NCBI GenBank assembly: GCA_022316685.1
Contig: JAKJHU010000622.1
Location: forward strand, 124,001 to 188,000
Source: Progne subis subis
Taxonomy: Eukaryota; Chordata; Aves; Passeriformes; Hirundinidae
DNA length: 64,000 nt
Direction: 5' to 3'
The position numbers and the translations under genes were made by a program. Of this stretch, positions 47,724 to 58,974 are shown piece by piece; position 1 is the stretch's first letter; every line of letters starts with the position of its first letter. The notes beneath the pieces are model-generated. The model did no database searches and was not told where the DNA came from. It worked only from the letters and a program-made list of their open reading frames with translations.

Positions 47724-48861
47724 TGTTGGTTTGGCACGGCCTGGTTTCTGGAAGAGGGGGGCATAGAGGTGGCTCCTTTGGGAAGCTTCTGGAAGCTTCC
47801 ACGGTGTCCAGCAGAGCCAAACCCTGATGGCTCCGACTTTGGACCTGCTGCTGGCCAAGGCTGGGCCAGTTAGAGGTGATGAGAACGCCTCTGTGATAGC
47901 AGATTTAAAAAGAAAAGCAAAATCACAGGTTTTTTTTCTAGTCCGAGAAGAGGAGGAGGTGAGAACGTGTGAGGGAAACAACATGGAGACACCAGGGCAG
48001 TGCAGAAGGAGGAGCAGGAGCTGCTCCAGGCACCAGAGCCGAGATTCCTCTGCAGGGTGTGCTGAGACCATGGGGAAGCAGCTGAGACCCTGCAGCCCAT
48101 GGAGATCCACGGGGATGTAGAGATCCACCCACAGCCCCTGGGGATCCACGGGGATGCAGAGATCCACCCCCAGCCCCTGGGGATCCACAGGGATGGAGAG
48201 ATCCACCCCCAGCCCCTGGGGATCCACAGGGATGCAGAGATCCACCCCCAGCCCCTGGGGATCCACAGGGATGCAGATATCCGTGCACATCCCAGGGGAA
48301 TCCACCCACAGCCCATGGGATCCACAGGAATGCAGAGATCCACCCCCAGCCCATGGGAATCCCTGGAGGTGCAGAGATCCACCCCCAGCTCCTGGGGATC
48401 CACAGGGATGCAGAGATCCATGCACAGCCCCTGAGGATCCATGGGGATGCAGAGATCCACCCAGAGCCCCTGGGGATCCACAGGGGATACAGAGATCCAT
48501 GCACATCCCAGGGGAATCCACCCACAGCCCGTGGGGATCCACGGGGATGCAGAGATCCACCCACAGCCCCTGGAGATCCATGGAGGTGCAGAGATCCACT
48601 CTGGGAAGGAAGGAGGGGCTGGGAGGAGAAGGTTTTTTAAGGGCTCCTTTGACTTCTCGTTATCCTCCTCTGATTCTGTTAATAATAATTTCACTTTGCA
48701 ACTTAAGCTGAGCCTTTCCTGCCCTTGAAGTGTTTCCTCCCAGTCCTATCTCGCTCATTAACCCTTTGTTAATTGTTTTTTCCCTGCTCTGCCCGGCTGT
48801 GGCTCGAGAGGGTGAGTGAGCCACTCGTGGGTGCCTGGTGCTGGGCCAGCGTCAAACCACA
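47724..48861 (+). mobile_element. LTR-like retroviral element with internal minisatellite
   Basis: Begins TGTTGGTTTGG and ends GTCAAACCACA, which pair as imperfect inverted ends. The order resembles a songbird LTR family from memory: 'gaagcttctggaagcttcc', 'gctggccaaggctgggcca', 'gaggaggaggtgagaacgtg', 'caacatggagacaccagg', then a repeated 'cagcccatggag' segment, 'tgttaataataatttcact' and 'gtgcctggtgctgggccagc'. No viral gene is inside. Instead of a 4-6 bp target duplication, the element is bounded by ~152-bp direct repeats. Confidence 0.75.
48091..48600 (+). repeat. Minisatellite, 39 bp unit, ~13 copies, inside the LTR
   Basis: Units contain CAGCCCCTGGGGATCCACAG, GGATGCAGA and GATCCACCC. 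The first copies retain the family-like 'cagcccatggagatccac', showing that the array grew from sequence native to the element. Frames open on both strands (up to 381 codons) follow from 39 being a multiple of 3. Confidence 0.95.
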
Positions 48862-49013
48862 AAATCCCTGGAGCGCTGGATGGGGAAGAACAACCCCAAA
48901 AACCGCAGGAAATCCAAGGATGACCCCTCCCAGCTGTGGGGATGCTGCAGGGGGCTGGAGAAGGAATGAATCCGGAGAGGAGCTGGGGATGGGAGTGATG
49001 CTCTGGGATTCCC
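48862..49013 (+). repeat. ~152-bp direct repeat flanking LTR, right copy
   Basis: Partner of 47572-47723 at an offset of 1290. It begins immediately after the LTR's terminal CA. Confidence 0.95.
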
Positions 49014-49241
49014 AAGCCCGAGTCAGGAAATGCTTTTGGTTCTGCTTCCTCACAGAGTAGGTGTTGGGGGGGGAAGAAATCCTGCTTTTCCACAGGAGGA
49101 TATTCCCCACGTGCCTGGGGGAGCTGGGAATGTCTGGGAAAGTTGGATAGAAAAAAACCAATGTCAAGTTGTGGGACTTTTTCCATGGTGAGGATGAGGA
49201 GGAGGGAGCAGGGAGGGGAGGAAGGGCAGAGCTGGAGGGTG
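49014..49241. other. Unique DNA
   Basis: About 230 bp between two LTRs, with no feature. Confidence 0.4.
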
Positions 49242-49247
49242 GGACAG

Positions 49248-49775
49248 TGTTAGGAAAATTGATCCACGAACACCAGAGGTTTATGTCCACAAAGGAGACA
49301 GAGGAGCGCTTTTACTTTATTCCAATAAAGGGAGAGGCCATGGGGCATTTCCCCCGGGGTCTCTCAGTTTTTGGAGGACGCAGCCTCCTTTCTATCCCAA
49401 TTTCCCGGCCGCATTTCCCTCTCTCTTTCCCCATTGGCTGAGGTACTTGAGAGGCACAGACATCCCAAAATGCGTAAGATTCCCCTTTTAATGTATAAAC
49501 CCCCCCAAATCTTTAATTTTTATGGGATTTATGGGTTTTCCCCATTGTTGTTTCATCTTTCAATATTCAATTTCATTTACAAACAAACCTACAGTTCGTT
49601 TGTAAAGGCAAGAATCTTCTCTTCCATCCATCAATCAGTGGAACCCTTCCCATTGTTCCTCTCATCTCTCAGCGCTGGTTTTATCTACCAGCAGACCCAG
49701 GGCTGGTTTGTAAACACAAATCTTGTCATTCCTCTCAGACAGAACCCTGCAGCGACCTCGGCACAGAAATGGCCA
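49248..49775 (-). mobile_element. Solo LTR, 528 bp, 6-bp target duplication
   Basis: The minus-strand reading begins TGGCCATTTCTGTGCC and ends TTTTCCTAACA. A perfect 6-bp direct repeat GGACAG flanks it (49242-49247 and 49776-49781). The minus strand has an AATAAAG poly(A) signal near 49322-49328, about 80 bp before the 3' end, and a TATA-like sequence further upstream. Class II by target duplication length. No internal sequence. Confidence 0.88.
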
Positions 49776-49781
49776 GGACAG

Positions 49782-50040
49782 AGCAAAAACAGGTAAAAAA
49801 CTCAGCCCGAAGCATTTCCTGGAGCTCCCACCCCAGGCCCAGGTCAGGAGAGACCAGAGAGGGGCTGGAGCCTCCTCGGCCGGGATGTTCCAGGAAAAGG
49901 CTCCAAATTCAGATGTGCAGAGAGAGGTGAAGGTTTTCTTGCTGGTTTCAATTTATTCTCTTTTGGGGGAGATGGAATCACTTTTTAATAACTAGTTATG
50001 ACTATTTAAATCACTATTCTTCAAATCACTGCTGCTGCAA
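49782..50040. other. Unique DNA
   Basis: About 260 bp, nothing recognised. Confidence 0.4.
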
Positions 50041-50670
50041 GGGAGCTATTTTATACATATATTATAGATATATAATATATATATACACACACCCCTATTT
50101 TTTAATTTTTTTATATATAGGGAGCTATATCTATAATATATATGCCTATATATTTGATATCTATATTTTTATGTTATACATTTTATATATTTATTACATA
50201 TTTTAAATTTACTATAGTATAACTTTATATCTTCTACATTTTATATATTATATTTCTATATATATTATATATTTGATATCTATATTATATTTTATACATT
50301 TTATATATTTATTACATATTTTAAATTTAATATAGTATAACCTTATATATTCCACATTTTATATATTATATTTCTATATATATATTATATATTTGATATC
50401 TATATTATATTTTATACATTTTATATATTTATTACATATTTTAAATTTAATATAGTATAACCTTATATATTCTACATTTTATATATTATATTTCTATATA
50501 TATCATATATTCCTATTACTATATATATTATATATTTCTATTTTACACATATATATTTATACATTATGGTTTTTTATATATCGATATAATATATACTTTA
50601 TGTCTTTCCAATATCATATATTTTAATATTTTATCTATGTATTTCTATATTTTATGTATCTTTCTATATT
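50041..50670 (+). repeat. AT-rich repeat with ~120-bp higher-order unit
   Basis: TATATA-type sequence. Three consecutive copies of a ~120 bp block carry TTTGATATCTATATT, TTTTATACATTTTATATA, TTATTACATATTTTAAATTT and AATATAGTATAACCTTATAT, starting near 50150, 50270 and 50390. Confidence 0.93.
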
Positions 50671-50842
50671 TTTTTTATATCCAGCCCTGACCTGCTGTCG
50701 GGCCCCGGCCCGGGGCCGTGGGGACAGCACAGCCCTGTCCTTGTCCAGGTCCCACCTGAAGCCTGAGGGTTCTCCCTGATGTCCCCTCACTTCCCATGCC
50801 CAAGGTGTGACTTTATGTCACTGTCCCACCTGGGGTGCCAGT
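50671..50842. other. GC-rich unique spacer
   Basis: About 170 bp with a sharp composition change from the AT repeat. It ends in GCCAGT next to the LTR. Confidence 0.4.
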
Positions 50843-51468
50843 TGTTTTGAGTCATTGAAAACCGATACAGTCACGGACAAAGACCCTCTAACTAATTAAA
50901 GTTATTCAGTGGTATGTTTATTCACCGGCGGGCGGCACGGGAGTCATCTCCCAAAGGCGGAGTCATCCCGAACAAGGCTCTTTGCTCTCTATTTATTTTC
51001 CAAGACCTTACATACAATACATATGCATAACCCCAGCACCTCCCATCCCCGCTCTGCATTAAAATGAGGCTATCAGTCCTTCACGCGTGCGCAATCCTTC
51101 TCTTGAATTGGGTCAGTGGTCTCGAATTGGGTCAGTGGTCCCAAAGGATGAAGTCAGGAGAGTCTTCATCAGGTCTCTGTGACCCTCTGGCACGATCCAA
51201 GGTCCTCTGCTTGGTGATTGATTGATACCAAGTCCAGGTGCTGGCCATTGTTCTTACTGGTTTCAGTCTGTTCTTATGACGCTTCACTTACTCCACTTTT
51301 TCTATAAACAAGCTCATAATATAACAGCTCTAGCTTGGGCATCTAATAATCATTAACCTACCATTTCCTAATCTAACTTACGTCTTGATCAATAGAAATT
51401 GCTTCTAACCCTTAGCTAAAATCTGAACTCTTTAAAGTCATGTATCAGTTTCTCTGCACTCAGAGACG
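50843..51468 (-). mobile_element. Solo LTR, ~626 bp
   Basis: On the minus strand the 3' end is ACTCAAAACA and the 5' end is (C)GTCTCTGAGT. These pair as an inverted repeat of the form TGTYTYTGAGT if the first base has mutated. The minus strand shows AATAAAC and AATAAAT signals (near 50919-50925 and 50990-51000). The flanks CCAGT (50838-50842) and CCAGC (51469-51473) may be a 5-bp target duplication with one mismatch. Start position and class are less certain than for the other LTRs. Confidence 0.6.
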
Positions 51469-51473
51469 CCAGC

Positions 51474-52122
51474 TGTCAGGGGCTCCTTGCAGGAGTTTAA
51501 ATTCCCCACATTCAGGTGGCTTTAGAGTCTTTTTTGCCCTCTGCAAAGCTCTGAGCCAAACGCAGGAAAAGATGGAGTCTTCAAGGTCGCATGCTTCGTG
51601 TTTATTAGTTCTTATCTTACAATTTTCTCAGTGTCCAGAAGATGTTTGCTGCGGCTCGGACATCGGGTGACTCCCCCCGTCCCAGGGCTGTCCTTATCTT
51701 TTATACTAATTGCTACATATTCGATATTTACTATTTATTACCAATGTCTATCACTATTACTAAAAAGGTCATCTTTACTTTGATCCAATCCTCACAAACT
51801 GCTTTGTGCCAACGTCACTGCAGAAATGGAGTGAGGGAAGAAGAAAGAAGGAGAAGGAGACAACGCCCCAAATTCTCCATCTTGTCCCCATTCACTTCAA
51901 TACAAGAAATTCCAAACCCCACTCTTTTTTCACCCTGTGATATACTAAACTACAATCTTTCACACTCTTGTGGCCTGCAATGCTTCCTGCAGTGCAAGAA
52001 GCCTCTCCCATGGACTGAGATCAAATCCAGTGTCTCTCTGAGCTCTGGGCTGTGGTCCCAGACCCCCCTGCCCAGGTCTCTGACCCTCCAGGGCAACCAA
52101 AGGAATGCCCTGGGCTCCAACA
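51474..52122 (-). mobile_element. LTR, 649 bp, diverged copy of the 38684-39330 subfamily
   Basis: The minus-strand reading begins TGTTGGAGCCC and ends GGAGCCCCTGACA. It aligns along its whole length with 38684-39330 (for example 'tatcactattactaaaaagg', 'gtgccaacgtcactgcagaa', 'gaccctccagggcaacca') at perhaps 85% identity, so it is older. It lies only 5 bp from the previous LTR. No matching target duplication is found, so its flanks have been rearranged or it is a remnant of a larger provirus. Confidence 0.9.
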
Positions 52123-52600
52123 ACTTTATTCCGTGTTTTCCTGGATGCTACACAGGTCTGTCCCCAGGAAGAGGAGTTTTTTCTCTCTTTGAGGGTTTTT
52201 TGTGGCTTTTCCTGCTCCCTTCTGTCCTGCAATGACACAGGAGGCACCAGCTGCCAGCCCGTCCTGGTGGCACCCGGCAGGGCTTCTGTCCCTGCGGGTC
52301 TCTGGTGTCCCTGATCAGCAAAATAAAAAGGATTTACTGTCTGGGACACCTCAAATGATCAGAATTCCCATTTTCCAGGCCTTCCCACCATGGAGAGCCC
52401 CTGAAGGTCAGGATAGAGATGTTTTTTGTGGGATTACCTCAGGATGATCTTCCCTACAAATGAAACCCTCCCAGGTCCTGGTTGATCATCTTCATTTATT
52501 GTCTTTTCTTCCCAAAATGCTTTTAAATGAGGAAGTGGTAATTAATATTTGGAATTCCCTTCTTCTGGCCATGCAGGCTCCCACTAAAATCCTTATGGAC
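52123..52600. other. Unique DNA
   Basis: Single-copy sequence. Nothing recognised. Confidence 0.4.
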
Positions 52601-52792
52601 TCTTCTCTCTCTTCTCTTCTCTTCTCTTCTCTTCTCTTCTCTTCTCTTCTCTTCTCTTCTCTTCTCTTCTCTTCTCTTCTCTTCTCTTCTCTTCTCTTCT
52701 CTTCTCTTCTCTTCTCTTCTCTTCTCTTCTCTTCTCTTCTCTTCTCTTCTCTTCTCTTCTCTTCTCTTCTCTTCTCTTCTCTTCTCTTCTCT
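52601..52792 (+). repeat. CTTCT pentanucleotide array, homopyrimidine
   Basis: About 37 copies of TTCTC, essentially without interruption. The plus strand is pure pyrimidine over the array. Confidence 0.98.
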
Positions 52793-54187
52793 CCCCTTCC
52801 CATCATTTGATTTCAGTGTAAAATCCAGAAAAACTGGGAAAAACCTCCTCGTTTTTGGGTGATGTGAAGCTGTGCCAGCCCCAGGCCATGGCTGGAGAGT
52901 TTCAGCTGTTTTGGCAGCCCCAGCAGTGAATTTGGACAATTTGTTTTTGGTGGTTTTTCAGCTGCCCCAAATGCCACAGGAGAATTCTGGAAAAGGATTT
53001 TACAGGGGGCAAACCCCGCCAGGTCTCTTTGGCCACGTCCCTTCTGTTCACACCTTCACTGGAGGCTTGATGAATTTAAAATGTAATATAATATAATAAA
53101 TATAATCTACATTAGATCAGATTCTAAGTAATGTGAGGCAATCCCAGCTCTGTGCAAATACAAATGAACCAAAGCCAGGTCTAATTTGAGCAGCTCAAAA
53201 ATCAATTTTCTGTAGGAAATTTGACTTTTTGCGTTGTTTGGGTTTTTTGGTTTTTTTTAATATCATCAATGAAGTTTTGGAGTGATCCTCTCACTGAAGG
53301 AGGGGAAGGGAGGAACTTATGGCTGAAATTTGAGTTGTGGCAGCAAAATCCCAGAACTCAGCCCAGGGAAGTCCCCTCAGATCTTAGGGAAAAAAATCCT
53401 TGAAGTGAGGATTTTTGGCAATTTTACAGGAACAGTGAAAGGGTTGAGCAAGTCCTGAGTGATTTATTCCTCCCTGCACCATTTCCTTCCTGTTTGAATC
53501 AAAGACCAATTTTCCTGCTGCCGCCCAATAATAAATAATGGCAGGAGAAGTGAAGTGGCTGAATTATCAGGAGAAAAGGTCCTGATTGGAATATCCATGG
53601 GCAGAAATTGGGTTTTTATGGCGGCCCCACTGTGCGAAGTCTGCGGCCCCATGAATCCCTTCCACCCTTTGGAGCCACTGAATTGAGTTACCTGGAGCAT
53701 CTGTTGAGTAAACTGCGAAACCTGGAGGGTTTGGCAATTATCGTTCTTTATTTGGGGCGTTTTAAGCTGTCTCTTTGTGCGGTTCTAAGCAAATCCAGCA
53801 TTTAAGCACGGAGTGCTGGGAATTGGATGGTGGGAAAATCGCCTTTTAAACTCGAATTCCTCCCCCCTCCGTCTGCTCCGGTGCCAGGAGATTTGCAAGT
53901 TTTGTGTTGATCCGAGAGATGAGAGATTTAAAGCAGGGAAAAAACAACAACAACAAAACCATTTCCGTGATCTGCCTGCTCGGATCAGTGCTGACAGCTC
54001 GGCTTCCAGGGGACGAGTTAATGCATTCCCCCACCTGCTCACCCACAGAGGGGCTCGACCCCACAAAATCTGTGAGAAAACCTCTTGGAAATCATTTCCG
54101 ACTCCGGGGAAAAGGCGGATTTTAGTCCTGCCAGTGGGAGATGCGAGCTGGTGCTGCTGGGGCCGGCGTGGACGGGCGGTGGCCAGG
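52793..54187. other. Unique DNA, GC-rich at its right end
   Basis: About 1.4 kb of single-copy sequence. 54140-54187 is GC-rich and runs directly into the 62-bp array. No exon recognised. Confidence 0.45.
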
Positions 54188-57100
54188 CGGGGAGGGGAGA
54201 AATGCTTCTGGGATCCCTCTGGATTTCGCAGGATAGCAGAAAAGTCAGGCTGGGAGGGGAGAAATGCTTCTGGGATCCCTCTGGATTTCGCAGGATCGCG
54301 GAAAAGTCAGGCTGGGAGGGGAGAAATGCTTCTGGGATCCCTCTGGATTTCGCAGGATCGCAGAAAAGTCAGGCTGGGAGGGGAGAAATCCTTCTGGGAT
54401 CCCTCTGGATTTCGCAGGATCGCAGAAAAGTCAGGCTGGGAGGGGAGAAATGCTTCTGGGATCCCTCTGGATTTCGCAGGATTGCAGAAAAGTCAGGCTG
54501 GGAGGGGAGAAATGCTTCTGGGATCCCTCTGGATTTCGCAGGATCGCAGAAAAGTCAGGCTGGGAGGGGAGAAATCCTTCTGGGATCCCTCTGGATTTCG
54601 CAGGATCGCAGAAAAGTCAGGCTGGGAGGGGAGAAATGCTTCTGGGATCCCTCTGGATTTCACAGGATCGCGGAAAAGTCAGGCTGGGAGGGGGGAAATC
54701 CTTCTGGGATCCCTCTGGATTTCGCAGGATGACGGAAAAGTCAGGCTGGGAGGGGGGAAATCCTTCTGGGATCCCTCTGGATTTCGCAGGATCGCGGAAA
54801 AGTCAGGCTGGGAGGGGAGAAATCCTTCTGGGATCCCTCTGGATTTCGCAGGATCGCGGAAAAGTCAGGCTGGGAGGGGAGAAATGCTTCTGGGATCCCT
54901 CTGGATTTCACAGGATCGCGGAAAAGTCAGGCTGGGAGGGGGGAAATCCTTCTGGGATCCCTCTGGATTTCGCAGGATGACGGAAAAGTCAGGCTGGGAG
55001 GGGGGAAATCCTTCTGGGATCCCTCTGGATTTCGCAGGATCGCGGAAAAGTCAGGCTGGGAGGGGAGAAATCATTCTGGGATCCCTCTGGATTTCGCAGG
55101 ATCGCGGAAAAGTCAGGCTGGGAGGGGAGAAATCCTTCTGGGATCCCTCTGGATTTCGCAGGATCGCGGAAAAGTCAGGCTGGGAGGGGAGAAATCCTTC
55201 TGGGATCCCTCTGGATTTTGCAGGATCGCGGAAAAGTCAGGCTGGGAGGGGAGAAATCCTTCTGGGATCCCTCTGGATTTCGCAGGATCGCGGAAAAGTC
55301 AGGCTGGGAGGGGAGAAATCCTTCTGGGATCCCTCTGGATTTCGCAGGATCACAGAAAAGTCAGGCTGGGAGGAGAGAAATGCTTCTGGGATCCCTCTGG
55401 ATTTCACAGGATCACAGAAAAGTCAGGCTGGGAGGGGGGAAATCCTTCTGGGATCCCTCTGGATTTCGCAGGATCGCGGAAAAGTCAGGCTGGGAGGGGA
55501 GAAATCCTTCTGGGATCCCTCTGGATTTCGCAGGATCGCGGAAAATCAGGCGGGGAGGGGGGAAATCCTTCTGGGATCCCTCTGGATTTCGCAGGATCGC
55601 AGAAAAGTCAGGCTGGGAGGGGAGAAATGCTTCTGGGATCCCTCTGGATTTCGCAGGATCGCGGAAAAGTCAGGCTGGGAGGGGAGAAATGCTTCTGGGA
55701 TCCCTCTGGATTTCGCAGGATCGCGGAAAAGTCAGGCTGGGAGGGGGGAAATCCTTCTGGGATCCCTCTGGATTTCGCAGGATCGCGGAAAAGTCAGGCT
55801 GGGAGGGGGGAAATCCTTCTGGGATCCCTCTGGATTTCGCAGGATCGCGGAAAAGTCAGGCTGGGAGGGGGAAATCCTTCTGGGATCCCTCTGGATTTCG
55901 CAGGATCGCGGAAAAGTCAGGCTGGGAGGAGAGAAATGCTTCTGGGATCCCTCTGGATTTCGCAGGATTGCAGAAAAGTCAGGCTGGGAGGGGAGAAATC
56001 CTTCTGGGATCCCTCTGGATTTCGCAGGATGACGGAAAAGTCAGGCTGGGAGGGGAGAAATCCTTCTGGGATCCCTCTGGATTTCGCAGGATCGCGGAAA
56101 AGTCAGGCTGGGAGGGGAGAAATCCTTCTGGGATCCCTCTGGATTTCGCAGGATTGCGGAAAAGTCAGGCTGGGAGGGGAGAAATCCTTCTGGGATCCCT
56201 CTGGATTTCGCAGGATCGCGGAAAAGTCAGGCTGGGAGGGGAGAAATCCTTCTGGGATCCCTCTGGATTTCGCAGGATCGCAGAAAAGTCAGGCTGGGAG
56301 GGGGGAAATCCTTCTGGGATCCCTCTGGATTTCGCAGGATCGCGGAAAAGTCAGGCTGGGAGGGGGAAATCCTTCTGGGATCCCTCTGGATTTCGCAGGA
56401 TCGCGGAAAAGTCAGGCTGGGAGGAGAGAAATGCTTCTGGGATCCCTCTGGATTTCGCAGGATCGCGGAAAAGTCAGGCTGGGAGGGGGGAAATCCTTCT
56501 GGGATCCCTCTGGATTTCGCAGGATCACAGAAAAGTCAGGCTGGGAGGGGAGAAATCCTTCTGGGATCCCTCTGGATTTCGCAGGATCGCAGAAAAGTCA
56601 GGCTGGGAGGGGAGAAATCCTTCTGGGATCCCTCTGGATTTCGCAGGATCGCAGAAAAGTCAGGCTGGGAGGGGGAAATCCTTCTGGGATCCCTCTGGAT
56701 TTCGCAGGATCGCAGAAAAGTCAGGCTGGGAGGGGGGAAATCCTTCTGGGATCCCTCTGGATTTCGCAGGATTGCGGAAAAGTCAGGCTGGGAGGGGAGA
56801 AATCCTTCTGGGATCCCTCTGGATTTCGCAGGATAGCAGAAAAGTCAGGCTGGGAGGGGAGAAATCCTTCTGGGATCCCTCTGGATTTCGCAGGATCGCA
56901 GAAAAGTCAGGCTGGGAGGGGGGAAATCCTTCTGGGATCCCTCTGGATTTCGCAGGATCACAGAAAAGTCAGGCTGGGAGGGGGGAAATCCTTCTGGGAT
57001 CCCTCTGGATTTCGCAGGATCACAGAAAAGTCAGGCTGGGAGGGGGGAAATCCTTCTGGGATCCCTCTGGATTTCGCAGGATCGCAGAAAAGTCAGGCTG

Positions 57101-58881
57101 GGAGGGGGGAAATCCTTCTGGGATCCCTCTGGATTTCGCAGGATCACAGAAAAGTCAGGCTGGGAGGGGGGAAATCCTTCTGGGATCCCTCTGGATTTCG
57201 CAGGATCGCGGAAAAGTCAGGCTGGGAGGGGAGAAATCCTTCTGGGATCCCTCTGGATTTCGCAGGATCGCGGAAAATCAGGCGGGGAGGGGGGAAATCC
57301 TTCTGGGATCCCTCTGGATTTCGCAGGATCGCGGAAAAGTCAGGCTGGGAGGGGAGAAATCCTTCTGGGATCCCTCTGGATTTCGCAGGATTGTGGAAAA
57401 GTCAGGCTGGGAGGGGAGAAATCCTTCTGGGATCCCTCTGGATTTCGCAGGATCGCAGAAAAGTCAGGCTGGGAGGGGAGAAATGCTTCTGGGATCCCTC
57501 TGGATTTCGCAGGATCGCGGAAAAGTCAGGCTGGGAGGGGAGAAATGCTTCTGGGATCCCTCTGGATTTCGCAGGATCGCGGAAAAGTCAGGCTGGGAGG
57601 GGGGAAATCCTTCTGGGATCCCTCTGGATTTCGCAGGATCGCGGAAAAGTCAGGCTGGGAGGGGGGAAATCCTTCTGGGATCCCTCTGGATTTCGCAGGA
57701 TCGCGGAAAAGTCAGGCTGGGAGGGGGAAATCCTTCTGGGATCCCTCTGGATTTCGCAGGATCGCGGAAAAGTCAGGCTGGGAGGAGAGAAATGCTTCTG
57801 GGATCCCTCTGGATTTCGCAGGATTGCAGAAAAGTCAGGCTGGGAGGGGAGAAATCCTTCTGGGATCCCTCTGGATTTCGCAGGATGACAGAAAAGTCAG
57901 GCTGGGAGGGGAGAAATCCTTCTGGGATCCCTCTGGATTTCGCAGGATCGCGGAAAAGTCAGGCTGGGAGGGGAGAAATCCTTCTGGGATCCCTCTGGAT
58001 TTCGCAGGATTGCGGAAAAGTCAGGCTGGGAGGGGAGAAATCCTTCTGGGATCCCTCTGGATTTCGCAGGATCGCGGAAAAGTCAGGCTGGGAGGGGAGA
58101 AATCCTTCTGGGATCCCTCTGGATTTCGCAGGATCGCAGAAAAGTCAGGCTGGGAGGGGGGAAATCCTTCTGGGATCCCTCTGGATTTCGCAGGATCGCG
58201 GAAAAGTCAGGCTGGGAGGGGGAAATCCTTCTGGGATCCCTCTGGATTTCGCAGGATCGCGGAAAAGTCAGGCTGGGAGGGGAGAAATGCTTCTGGGATC
58301 CCTCTGGATTTCGCAGGATCGCGGAAAAGTCAGGCTGGGAGGGGGGAAATCCTTCTGGGATCCCTCTGGATTTCGCAGGATCACAGAAAAGTCAGGCTGG
58401 GAGGGGAGAAATCCTTCTGGGATCCCTCTGGATTTCGCAGGATCGCAGAAAAGTCAGGCTGGGAGGGGAGAAATCCTTCTGGGATCCCTCTGGATTTCGC
58501 AGGATCGCAGAAAAGTCAGGCTGGGAGGGGGAAATCCTTCTGGGATCCCTCTGGATTTCGCAGGATCGCAGAAAAGTCAGGCTGGGAGGGGGGAAATCCT
58601 TCTGGGATCCCTCTGGATTTCGCAGGATTGCGGAAAAGTCAGGCTGGGAGGGGAGAAATCCTTCTGGGATCCCTCTGGATTTCGCAGGATAGCAGAAAAG
58701 TCAGGCTGGGAGGGGAGAAATCCTTCTGGGATCCCTCTGGATTTCGCAGGATCGCAGAAAAGTCAGGCTGGGAGGGGGGAAATCCTTCTGGGATCCCTCT
58801 GGATTTCGCAGGATCACAGAAAAGTCAGGCTGGGAGGGGGGAAATCCTTCTGGGATCCCTCTGGATTTCGCAGGATCGCAG
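54188..58881 (+). repeat. Large minisatellite, 62 bp unit, ~76 copies, with higher-order structure
   Basis: The unit contains TTCTGGGATCCCTCTGGATT, TCGCAGGATCGCGG, AAAAGTCAGGCTGGGAGG and GGAGAAATCC. Most units are 62 bp and some 61 bp (one G lost). Main variants are AATGC/AATCC, GCGG/GCAG/ACAG/GACGG and GAG/GGG. The rare marker GAAAATCAGGCGGGG occurs at 55541 and 57273, and the order of variants around the two sites matches, so a block of about 28 units was duplicated. Units seldom contain a stop, so the 62-residue cycle stays open through all three frames (up to 1254 codons). I reject coding. Each unit carries a GGATCC site. Confidence 0.98.
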
Positions 58882-58974
58882 GAACTCCGGCTGGAGGAGC
58901 CCGGCGTGTCGCCGCTCCAGCAGGACCCTCCCTTGGCGCCCCAGGAGCGAGAGCTGACAGCGGAGCACAGCCGG
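58882..58974. other. GC-rich junction
   Basis: About 90 bp of GC-rich unique sequence with an abrupt change to AT-rich repeat at its end. Confidence 0.6.

Noticed and set aside
50821..50840. Primer-binding-site-like sequence next to the LTR at 50843
   Set aside because: TGGCACCCCAGGTGGGACAG on minus resembles a tRNA-primed site, but the flanking CCAGT/CCAGC suggests a solo LTR and no viral leader or gag-like sequence follows.
25431..52122. Intact or partial provirus with gag, pol or env
   Set aside because: All retroviral material found is LTR sequence. No frame between or beside the LTRs shows retroviral protein motifs.
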